Shown in pieces: positions 1-11,700 of a stretch of DNA of 26,984 nucleotides (the first letter of the stretch is position 1; each line of letters opens with the position of its first letter). The position numbers and the translations under genes were made by a program. The stretch lies in NCBI GenBank assembly GCA_030141605.1, contig JAQGDQ010000807.1:2501-29484 (forward strand), in the 5' to 3' direction. The stretch is from Tubiluchus corallicola (taxonomy: Eukaryota; Priapulida; Priapulimorpha; Priapulimorphida; Tubiluchidae). The notes below the pieces were generated by a model, which had not been told where the DNA came from, ran no database searches, and was given only the letters and a program-made list of their open reading frames with translations.

Positions 1-1785
1 GAATCATATTAAACTCTTAATACATAAGTCTGGAAAGTTGAGGCGGATGAGGGGTGGGGGTTTCGGTTAGGAGAGTCAGTTAGGTAAGGTGCATAAATAG
101 TGGTTCTCTTGGGTTATTTTTGTTTGAAGGCTTTACACTTCAGTCAATTTTGAGCGCCATTATCAGCCAATTATTGCTTGTACATGCCATATTTTGAGTG
201 AGGGAGTAGCAGCACCTCAGAATTGACGTGTCTTCTACCCACGAGTTATTCAGGGACATTCTGATTACAGACCGGCTTCAATATTGCATGTACTTTCAAT
301 TGCGGTATGGGCCTCTGGTTCATTTGCATCAGCCAATTTGTTGCTCATAAAATTTACAACAGTCGTTCTTCCCAATTTGGCATAGACTGAATCTATAACT
401 CTAGGTTATATCTAGACAAATTGCACTGTCAATCGCAGAACCAAATTGCCTCTTTTCACAAAGCAAAGCGATTGGTTTTACCCTTTGTCATTGTAGCAGT
501 GTATGAGAGTTATTAGTTAGTATGCAAAAGAGTAGTTCCTGGCTTACCACGTAAATCAACAGTTATTTTGACAATCAAGTAATCACTTCTTTGTTTTCCG
601 CTCTTTAAATTATTACCATATGAACACCATACATGCTAAGGTAAAGCGTACTAACTAATCTTAAGACAGAGCATGTACATCCAGATTTATCGACGTATAA
701 AACAAACATTTTTATAAACAATCTGTAAGCTGTACGTTTGAACTGAATTCTCCTTCAAATCCAAAAAATACTGTTCCGTAGTAAACATTCAGTAGAAGCT
801 ACGCTACTATACAATGTGAACATCGAATAACATTAGCCTATTCGTAATTAAAGCACAGTTAGTGCGGTTCAGCTACTTTTCGTACGTTATACGTAATGTC
901 CATGCAAAATGAATAATCTACTTTTAAGAAAACGCGCTTTCACCGTTTCGATCACAGTTTTGATCCCGGGATCTAGGATTAACTTTGCTCATGGTCTTGA
1001 TATCCTGAAACTAAATTGAATGCCAGGATTGAGATCCATCCAGTGAATTGTCTGAGCAGCAAGCGGGGAAGTTGGAGAGGCTGGCCTAACTGTAGTAAGC
1101 ATCTTACAGCTATAAACAGTATGACGTCGTCTAGGTGCTTCTACATTCTAAAACATGGCACGTCGCCATGCATGCCATGCATTCCTGTCCACCCCCAAAG
1201 CCCAGGATGCATCGTCCCTCAAACCTAGAGTTGTATTTGCTAAATTCTTTTGCAGTATATACTCAGTAGCTGACTCCCTCTCGCTTTTTTTGTCGGTTCA
1301 AGAGTATAGGAAGAGAAGACTCTTGAGGTAGTCTTAATGCAGGACCTCCAATGACCTAATGACCGCCAATGCAATCAGTATCCAGTAAACAGTAATAATG
1401 CTGCATTTCAAAGTTTCCTTCTATGCTCGGTTGTAAAATTTATAAAATCAAATCAAAAAGAATAAATACGTAAAAGATATTATCATTTCAAAGTGAAAGG
1501 TCAATGTCAGTGTTTATCCAGGGAAAGATCTGTTTTGTTTCTAACTTAAAAAATGCAATGAATTAGCGCCTTGGGAAAGATTACGGGGTACAATTTTGGG
1601 TATAGGGAGCATTACGCGTGAATCAATTGCTTATGTAGAAGTTATAAAACTGGGGCAACTTTCGTTAGTTTAACAGCAGTTTTAGTAAATTATCCTATAA
1701 AAGAAAGCAGAACTAATGCGATACGATTTTCCTTTAGTAAATTTTTATTATTTCGACATACATTATATTTCTCGAGCAATTACAG
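1..1785. other. Non-coding flank, no gene recognised
   Basis: I find no ORF here with a plausible splice context or a recognisable domain. The one open frame near 1016-1228 is short and low in protein character. The stretch is AT-rich and may be an upstream intron of the membrane-protein gene, because the exon at 2620 needs a donor exon ending in phase 2 that I cannot locate. A short palindromic patch built on GCATGC/ATGCAT lies at about 1166-1182. Confidence 0.5.
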
Positions 1786-2010
1786 TCAGCACGAGCTATT
1801 TTTACAAGCATAAGTTTGGAGTGAATGGCCGGTGGCCAAGTTAAGCACACCGAGGCTGACCAGTGAATTGGCTTGATACCCCTTGTATCCAATACCCGCT
1901 CTAAGTGGTTTCATTATGATTATGGATGGTCGACTCGTAGAGGGAGCATGTGTTGAACCGGAACGTGGCAAGACAACTCTGCCGATTGAGTAGCTCATCT
2001 TAGAAGATTA
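1786..2010 (-). other. GC-richer open segment of unknown nature
   Basis: A 70-codon minus-strand frame runs through a segment of roughly 50% GC, clearly richer than the AT-rich DNA on both sides. The translation (starting MSYSIGRVVL, ending ACKNSSC) has no domain that I recognise, and no splice sites stand out. It may be a remnant of a coding exon, part of a repeat, or an exon of an unknown minus-strand gene. I do not call it a gene. Confidence 0.25.
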
Positions 2011-2619
2011 TGTGTGATACTGAGCAAGGCTCCGATTTCGCCATAAGTATCTTTGATAAGTAGACCCTACCGTCGAATGCCAGTTCTGTGACAGTATGCC
2101 GAATTGTGAAAAAAAAACAAAGAAAATAAAAAACTTCAACGGTTAATATATTTACAAATAAAAAAGTTGTCATCACAGTTTGTTCCTGTACGCAGAAAGT
2201 CTGCATATACAGTCAGAAATAGACTGCTGTTCTCAAATAACATTGTGTTGTTAATTTAATAACTTGAATTCTGATGTATTATGTAAATCGAATATATTCA
2301 AATTGTGGTATGAACTTTTATCTGCAAATTTTCAGTTTATATAAATTTTTTCAGGGCCATTATAGTGATTTTGTTATTTTTATTATGTCAGTTTTATCTG
2401 TAATTATGTAAATATTTGTATGTAGGACATTTTTGCCTGCAATAAAAAGTATAATACATGTAATAATATAATTAGTATTAATTGGATGTTTGATTAATCT
2501 GCCAAGTAAACCATTGCTGTATCTTATGCATAATGAGTGTTTACTAAATTTTCTTCGTGGCTTCTAATCGATGTGATGTTTTCTTCACTTCACTAATCAG
2601 ACGTGTTCACTTTTGGCAG

Positions 2620-2698
2620 GGGTGGACGTTACTACTACATGGACAGTGAAGCGCAGGTGGATGATTACACTTATCACGACGTCTACAGTAATTACCAG
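2620..2698 (+). CDS. Exon A: Tyr/Asp-rich extracellular segment
   Basis: The acceptor is TTTTGGCAG and the donor is CAG|GTAATA. The 79-nt exon enters in phase 2, completing a codon with its first G, and leaves in phase 0. It encodes 26 residues with eight tyrosines, four aspartates and one glutamate (core DDYTYHDVYSNYQ). It joins in frame to the TM exon. The preceding exon is not identified. The donor is weak and runs straight into an AAT/GAT microsatellite. Confidence 0.65.
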
Positions 2699-5600
2699 GT
2701 AATAATAATAATGATGATGATGATGATGATGATGATGATATATTTATTTATGAAGCGCGCTTTCGATTAATATTTAGATAAAATACCTAAAAACTGTATT
2801 CCAATTAGTCTATCTATAAATCATGAAAAACTGCAAAATATTCACTACTTACGCATTAAGCTACTGCTTAAAAAGATGAGTTTTCAGTTTTTTTAAAAAG
2901 AATTTAAGTTTGAACATTCTCTAATTTTAATTGATAGCTTAGTCCCACACTTTGGCGCAATACTTGAAAATCCTAAAGCAGCAAAGATTTTCTTTCTATT
3001 AAAAGGTACAAAAAGTTCCAATTTATTCGCTTTTCTAAGTAAGTTTTTGCTTAGTAATATATGTCCTAGGTTAGCAAGTATACGTAAAGAAAAAATAAGG
3101 CGAATATTGGATGGCAATATAGGATATGCAGGCCACATTTCAAAATGCTCATTTAGTATTTTTGTAATCTGTACTAAGTGAATAAAATATACCTCATGCT
3201 TGTGCATTGTGGATGTAGTGTACATTATGCACTTACAAGTTATTAAAAAATAACGAAAAAATTGGGAACATTTATAAAAAAGTCTATATTTATAATTTAT
3301 TATGTAACGAACATTTATAATAAATCTACTGGCAAGGAAGATTTACAAGATAATTGAGTGAACTACAGAGATAGCTACAGAGATAACTTGAGAATCAATT
3401 AATACAACATTAAAAACAACATACAATAAGCGAATCACATGTACATTAATCTTCATTCTGTATTTGGCATACACAGTCTTTTTGTGTACAAGTGTTGTAC
3501 ATAGGTGTACATTGCATACATAGGCTAATGCAGGATGGCTTTACATGTTCACAATAGTTTGCAAAGCTATGCTGCATTAACCTAGCACTTGTACACAAAC
3601 AGAATGTGTATGTCAAATACAGAATGAAGATGAATGTACAACTGGACTCTTATTGCATATTGTATTTGGAGAAGGAAAAGAATTGGGAGAAAAGAAGAAG
3701 TCTAGTGAGTTTTAGAATTGCTGCACGCAGAAAAAATTACAACTTAATACGACCACGGTAAAAGATATACTGCGAGAGCTGAGAGTGGTTTATATGACAT
3801 CTCACGTATAAATTGTTTGAGTGCTGGAATACATTGGTAGTCAATTGGAGATCATTTTTGGTCACTCTTTCATCATTCATCGTGAAAATTGTTTAAGAGC
3901 CACTGATTTTTTTTATTCAATAGGGAATAAAGACTCTTCAGTAAGGAGGATCAAAGTTTTATTGATTTGCTCAAAATGTGCTCAGATTGAAATGGGGCTA
4001 CTTTTAGGAGCGTCCTGTGAAAACGGCTCCAATAAAAAAACTTAAAAGTAAAAGTGACCAAAAAAAATGCTCTCCTACAGACTACTAATGTATTACAGCT
4101 TTCAGACTGTCTGTACGCAAAATGTCATATAAACCGCTCTCATAACCCGCTTCCCGGACTAATAAGCTGGAAAAAAAACTTACCCTGGCTTCGTTTGCTA
4201 TTTCACATGGCAATACAAACATGTCTTTATTAAAATATTTAAACATAGATGTGTCTAATTAAGACTTGTTGTCGCCATGATTTATTACTTGAACATTTCC
4301 AGTAACGTTGGTAGCTTCGACTTTCCTGGCTTTTTATTTCCTTCTTTTACCTCGTCGTCAAGCTAGAGCATATTAGCACCGTTGTTATTGTAATCTACCT
4401 TACAGCTTTGTTCCGTCTGCATATGTACACAATAACTCTTGCCTATAGTGAAACACGGTGTAGTGGAACAGAAATGCTAATGAAGACGAGGAAGAGAATA
4501 AGGGGAAGGAAGAGGAGAAAGAGGAGGCGGTGGGGAAAATATAGCGATAAAATGTGGCAAGACAGCAAAGGAGTTGGTCAAATTTACTTGCAACACCCAA
4601 TGGTAGCCTGGTTTTGTATGAGTACTCAGTGACTTGTACAGAGGACATTCAAGGTCAAAGGTCGACTTCTCAAATACTCTACATTCTATCTTTGTATAGA
4701 TTATCACAGCAGGTAGTTGACAACCTTTATGAAGAGTTGGACACCAAGGAAGGACAGGGGAGAGTTTTCAAGTTGGCGAAGCTGAGAAATAAGAGTACAA
4801 AGGACATTAGGCATATAAGGCAGATCAAAGATGAAAGGGGGCAAGTAATACGAAAAGAAAGCGATGTCCGGAGGAGGTGGAAGGAATACTACGAGAAGCT
4901 GCTGATCGAGGAAAATGAAAGACTGGTTAGGGATGATGGAGAACCGAATGAACTGGAGGTAACAGGGGTGACAAGACAGGAGGTGGAATTAGCATTAAAG
5001 AAAATGAAAAATGGCAAATCTACGGGACCTGACGGAATACCGGTGGAAGTTTGGAAAGCCTTAGGAGAAGAAGGGATTGACATACTGCATCAACTGATGA
5101 GAGAAATAGTGGAGAGAGAGATACTCCCGGAAAAATGGAGGGAAAGTACTCTGATACCGATTTTTAAGGAGAAGGGAGACATCCAGGACTGCGGAAATTA
5201 TCGGGGGATTAAGCTGATGTCCCACACCCTGAAACTGTTCGAAAGGATTCTGGATAATAGATTGAGACAGGTGGTACACATAGGACGGCAACAGTTGGGA
5301 TTCATGAAGGGACGTGGAACGGTTGACGGTATATTCACACTTTGACAGACTATAGAGAAACACCAGGTAAAGCAAAGGGCACTACATATAGCTTTCATAG
5401 ATCTAGAGAAAGCATATGATAGGGTACCACGGCAAGAAGCGTGGAGAGGCCTGAGGGAGAGAGGAGTGCCAGAAAAATGTGTAAGAATAGTCCAAGAATG
5501 CTACAAGAACGTGACAACTAAAGTCCGGAGTACAGTTGGTATAACAGACAGTTTCCAAGTAAAAGTCGGTCTACATCAAGGATCGGCACTAAGCCCCCTA

Positions 5601-8600
5601 CTGTTCAACATAGTGTTTGATGTCATCACAGAGAGTGTAAGGGGAAATCCACCATGGTGTGTTTTGTATGCGGATGACATCGCTATATTGGCTGAGAGTA
5701 GAGAAACACTGGAAGGAAAATTAGAAGCATGGAGAGCCGCTTTGGAGAGCAGAGGAATGAGGATTAGTAGATCCAAAACGGAGTATCTTACGACAGACAT
5801 GAATGGGATCAACGGGAAACAATAAGATTGAACGGGGCAGAGTTGAAAAGAGTAAAGACCTTTAAGTATCTGGGATCAATGATAGATGAGACTGCAGGAA
5901 TGGAAAAGGAGGTGAATTTCAGGATTCAGTGTGGTTGGAATAACTGGCGAAAAGTTTCAGGTGTGATATGCGATAAGAGGATTCCAGCGAGACTTAAAGG
6001 TAAAGTTCACAAAGCAGTGGTCAGACCCGCCCTAATATATGGGCTGGAAGCAGCACCTCTAAAGAAGACCGAAGAGAAGAAAATGGATGTGGCGGAGATG
6101 AGAATGTTGAGATGGATGGTGGGAGTAACAAGAAGGGATAAAATCAGGAATAGTAATATTAGAGGAACAGTGAAAGTAGTGGAAGCCTCGAAAAAGATAC
6201 AAGAGGCAAGATTGCGATGGTATTGGCACCTGAGAAGGAGAGTCGGGGAAAATCACGTGGGAAGGGAGGTCATGGAAATGGAAGTGCTGGGAAACAGAAA
6301 AAGAGGACGACCCAAGCTGAGATGGCTTGAATGCATAAACGGAGACCTTAGAGAGAAGACCATAAATGAAGAGATGGTCAACAACAGGAATGCATGGAGA
6401 AAACTTATTCACAACGGCGACCCCGCATAGGGAAAAGCTGAGAAGAAGAAGAAGATCACAGCAGGTAGTTGAAACAAACGCGGGTGATAGAGAGGGTACA
6501 GTTTTAGACTGGCGCCGTATTAAGTCATTTCTGGTAAGGGAAGTGGGCCAGCTGGGGCTAAAATGTAGGAATCTTAATTCTTTGATGCCCTTTTACAAAT
6601 TGCAGCTAGCCTGGTCTGGTTCAGAAAAGTCACGTCGCAAAATCCGCTTAATACATAATTTATGTACCGAAGATGTTGGTTTCCGTAAAGACAAAAGATT
6701 TATTTACCGTCGCTCATTTAACAAACAACATTAGCACTAACGGCTATTTAACCCTGCACGCCAAATTGCCAGTTCTGTTTAAGCTTGACATTATCATATT
6801 AGATTTCAAGCCAATGCAGCTTATGTTCGACATTATGATATTAGATTTCGCCGATGGCAGCTATTAGTTTCATTTTCGTTACTATTATTTTCTGTCTTGG
6901 ACATGATCATTACCATTGTTGCCATCATCATCTTCTTCTTCATCCTTGTTATCGTTGTCATCGACATGATCATCAATCATCATCATCGTCGTCGTCATCA
7001 TCATCATCATCATCGTCACCATTGCCATCATCAAGTTCATTATCATAATCAATCAATTCTTACTCAGTGTCTTCTTTCACTTAGAGAAAATTTGTCTTTT
7101 AATCAGGACTTAAAACGGGGGATGTGGGGTTTAATAATACAGTATTTACAGTTATCATAATCATTATCATTGCCATGACGCCATCGCCAGCATGTCGTCA
7201 AGAAATTACTACTGTAATGCATCCTGCATATACAGTATCATCAAAACTACTGCTGCCACCACTGCAACAGCTGGAAACCATGGCCACACAGCGGCATTTG
7301 ATCTTAAAGTTGATGAACATTGAGAAGTGGCTATTATTTCTCAAATTAACGACCTGTTGTTGTTAGGAGAAGCTGCGCTTGTCCCGCAAATGTGCGTAGG
7401 AAAAGATAAATCGATGAACTATACCTGCTCGTTACCAAGGAAACGAGAAAGTAGATGAAAAACTGTGTTTTGCGAAGTCAACTACATTCTGTAAATGTTT
7501 TACTTGTGTTATACTACTGCTGGCTTCTTTGAAGTCGGCACGATAAATTCAATCATTTTTCGTATTTCCCTGCCAGCATTTGATAAGAGCTGCCGGTCAT
7601 TCGTGTGAGACTGATACAGAATGGAACATATTCGTCTTAATTTTCAATTATCCCGCTAGGACGATTGGATTCAGTATGATACCAAGTTGCCAGAGTGACT
7701 GCTGAGCAGTGATTAATGGCTCGTGGCGAGAATTAATGAATTAAAATGTAGATTGTATGGCTTATGATTTATTAGGCAATGTAGCATGATTCGAAAACCG
7801 ATACGGTTGGCTGATTTTGTTTGATTTCATGATCACACAAGTGATAATGACTTCGTAATTGAAAATAATATTGTACAAATAAATTCTTAATTGCTGGAAG
7901 CTGTAATAATTGATGAGCAAAAAGAGCGTAAAGAACGTGGACTTCAGCTTGTTAAATTGAAACATTTTAGAGGATAATTAAAAATAATTTTTAAGAAAAT
8001 AATTAATAGTTACGTATAATTTATTTTAATAACATGTCATCTGGAAGTTTAAGATCAGCGCATTGTTTGGTTGATTTTTTGACTGGTTCAGCACTGAATT
8101 TTAGTGACTAACCAACTCTTTTTTTAAAGTAATAATAGGATATTGTCGAAATTCAGCTGATTGTGAGTGTTTATTAAATACGTTTACAAGATTTTTGAAA
8201 CAGGCTTTCAATAAACATAAATTTTGCAGAATAATGTTGGAAGCGCTTGAAGTTGTGTTCTCCCCCTTTCTCACCTCTTTTATATTCTTCTATCTTCTCT
8301 TCGCCTTCCTGTCTTCTCGTCTCCTCTCTCCTCTTCTCTTTCCCTGTCCTCTCTTCTCTCTTCGCCTTCCCGTGTTCTCGTCTCCTTCCATACCCTATGG
8401 TAATTCCATTATCATGATACCAAAAGGGTAATTACATAGCAACAAGAACTGCCGCTGCCATCGATGCAGTTGCTGATGCACAGCTATCAACATAACTTTA
8501 GCGAAAAGCGTTGTAGAAAACGTATAGTATCTCACTTTTCACGTACATTTCCCGCCGGTCATCATTCAGTCGACCTTTTTTTCCTTGTTGCCCTCTCCAC

Positions 8601-8679
8601 ACTGCTTGCTCAAACTGATTTTACTAAATCCACTGAGACGGTCACAATCTTGGTTGCCAAGTAGATTTTATACAATTAC

Positions 8680-8742
<63 letters not shown>

Positions 8743-11700
8743 GTTTTTATTTTATTCACGCCCAATAGTAAAATACAGTGTATAATAAAAACAATATTTA
8801 TAAAACATGCTGACAAAAGCAAAAAATGCAATATTTACAAGAATGCAGAAGAGATAAACTCTTATCAATGTTGAATCAGTATGATTTATTTGTTATTTTA
8901 CTTACAATACTTGTTATTTTTACAGTTCCCAGAAGGTACACATGGAATAGAAGGAGAAGACATTCAGCTGAATCCTTACATAACAATAATAGTTCTAGTG
9001 GCAGGTGTTGTAGGCGGTCTTGTCATAGTGATATCTGTTATCCTGTTCTGCAAATACTGCATAAAGGACAAGAATTTATTGAAAAGGTAAACGAGGAATG
9101 GTGACTGTTTCCGTACAGACTTTGCGCCGTTTTTATGAAAACATGGTTTTTATTTTTATTTATTTATTTATTTTATTCACACCCATTAGCAAATACAGTG
9201 TGTAATAAAAACAATATAATTACATAAAACATTTTAGCAAAAAGCATACAAATACAATATTTACAAAATTGTGATAGAGACACAAAGAGATGAACTACTT
9301 ACATGTGTCTCTGTGTACGAGAAATTTATGTAAGTTAACTTTATTTAAGCAGCTTCAACATATTTGTTTTAGTTTCAAAAAAAAATTACATAATTTTTAA
9401 TTAATGTAAATGGAAATTAATTTTTAAAGGTATTTCAAGGCCTCTAAAATATGGTAAAGGTTCTTTTTATTAATAAGTCACATTAATAAGTATAATATTA
9501 TTGACGTGATTACCTAGTTGAATATTAGTTTAATATGCAAAATTTGTAGATATATAGTACTTGAAATTGTTTGGTCATTTTCCACAAATTTTATTCTTGG
9601 TATTTTCGTATGGCGCTTTTTTACGTTTTGCACAAACAGGTCTTTAAAGATTAAGCTCATTTTTTTCTTTTCTACTAAATTCGTCCAAATGTTTGGCTCG
9701 CGGCTTGATAAGCTTTACACTGTAGACACGAAATGTCACGTCACACGTGAGAAAAGCTGGTTTAAAAAAGCTCAAGCAGCACAACCTGGTGCAATCTCTT
9801 ATTATGTAATGTAATACACCTCGGAATGCTGTGCATCCAAGCATTGTAATTTGTAAACCATCAAAATAATTATTTCGTAAGCTACGACGCACCAGTTTTT
9901 GATTATGTTTGGCGAAATATTTTGATTCCTTATTTTAGTTGCACGTAATCATCTCAGTGACGTTAAAGCTCACGGATTTTGCAAAAAAGTGGTTAAATAA
10001 CTGCACGTGTACATTTCTAATATATATGTATACCATTTTAAAGCAATTTACTGGGTTTCTTTGCAAACACAACATTTTCGCATTTCAGGAAAGATGAAAA
10101 AATTTTGGTGACAGGGTTGGTTCAGAAATAATTAAGAATGTTACTTTTCTAAGATATTTGTGAAAACGTTTCTTTGAAAACCTTTTTTTTTCTGAAATGG
10201 TATAAAAATGTTACGTTGCAGAAATTGTTATTGTTATTGAGATAAAAGTAATATTATTGTTTTACATTATAAAAAATGCTTGCTGCGATATGGAAAGCAG
10301 AAATAGGTATTATTCACTTTCGAAAGTGCGCATGAAGTTTCTAAACCTTAAAAACAACTTTCTCACAGTAATTCTCGCTTTATGTGGCGGAAAGATTGAG
10401 AATTGACGGAAAGAGTTAATTTTCGGGCTGTTTTGAAGTCGAAATTAATGCTTTTTGCAGGTAGGGTCTAAATTCATTGCTGCAAATAAGCAAAACTTGG
10501 CATCAGTTTAAGCAATAATTCTTTCTTGACGTCTAAACAAAGCTTCCCATTAAAAACATGGCCGCTTATGATCGATAATTTCTTTATGGACTGTTCTCTG
10601 TTCACACCATCATGTTCTACGTATTAAGATGAAAATTCAAATGTTTATGATCGTTTTACGGCGCATCGTATTCTAGAATGGAGCGTGCTATCATGTCTGC
10701 TAGTTCTGCTGTTAAGGGGGTTCAACTATTTCTGATGCATGGCCTAGAGTGATGCAACATCTAGGCCCGGAGCAGTACTTGTGTCATAGTTTTTGCTATG
10801 GTATCGTAATTAATCCAGAATGAGAAGCATTGGATTACTCGTTTGCTCGTAATTAAAATAAAGAGAAATATAATAATAAAAGTTATAATAAAATAATTAA
10901 TAGTGGCATATTTTTGCATAGAACTGTAATTTTGAGGTTTTGATTTTATCAAATAAAGTTTTCGGGGGTTGCATGGCTGTTTTTACCCCAATTCACATTG
11001 GCTTCAAGATACAAAATAATACCTCAAAAAGGCATGTCTGTGCCAAATTTCAGCTTCCTACCTTCCGCAAAAGCCGGAACATGGAACTTTTTCAGATAAC
11101 AAAAACATAGTTTTTTCATGATCGAGAACAACAACATTACCATGGCAAACAAACCTCTTTATAGGTTACCGAAAGTGAATAAACAACAACTTTATATTTC
11201 TGTTTTAGGCAGCCTGCTGTGTTCTCCAAGAACCGCTCAGGCAGAAGATATGACTCTAGGAGGTACCTCACCTTGGACTCAAGCAGCGGTTTCAGTAATA
11301 CCGATTCCGATAGTTACCACGTCACTGTCATCTATGGCAGCAAGTATGTACAGAGTCAAGAAAAATATTTTTTGCAGTAATAAAAAAACAGAGTATCTAA
11401 TTTATTAGTACTAATCAGGCATGTGGCTAGATAGTAATAATTATGATAATGCATCCCAATCTTGTACGTTGCCTTTTATATGAGCAAATTATATAAACTC
11501 ATTAGGTGTAAAATAATGCTTTTTATAACTTTTAATTACAGATAATTCAAACTCAGAGAACAGCAAGATTCTTTTATCATTTATTCATATATTCTTATGA
11601 ATATTCTTTATTATATGCTAATATGCTTTATTATATTCTTGAAAAAGGAATTTATTGTTGACTAGTTTCAAACAATACTGTTCATTATCACGGCATCTAA

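Larger units (their letters stand above)
4721..6454 (+). mobile_element. 5'-truncated RTE-type non-LTR retrotransposon
   Basis: The element is 1,734 bp, bounded by an 18-bp direct repeat and ending in an (AAG)n tail, as expected for RTE-clade LINEs that end in short tandem repeats. It starts inside ORF2 just before the reverse transcriptase, so the apurinic-type endonuclease domain is missing. Its single gene is broken by a stop and a frameshift. The perfect flanking repeat suggests a fairly young insertion. It sits in the first visible intron of the membrane-protein gene, in sense orientation. Confidence 0.9.

Noticed and set aside
1016-1228. 70-residue plus-strand frame as a 5' exon
   Set aside because: No signal peptide or recognisable domain, and no donor in the phase needed for the exon at 2620.
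4554-4720. Upstream part of the open frame leading into the RTE reverse transcriptase
   Set aside because: This part lies before the target-site duplication and is host sequence read through by chance.
4889-5083. Minus-strand Ser/Phe-rich frames over 4889-6412
   Set aside because: They are shadows of the purine-rich RTE coding strand.
6854-7160. Poly-Ser and poly-His frames
   Set aside because: Low-complexity ATC/TCG tract read in two frames, with no flanking coding signal.
8585-8785. Poly-Ile frame
   Set aside because: It is a translation of the (TTA)n microsatellite.
11118-11408. 96-residue plus-strand frame from the ATG at 11118
   Set aside because: It overlaps exon C in a different frame; the frame that keeps phase with exons B and D is the supported one.
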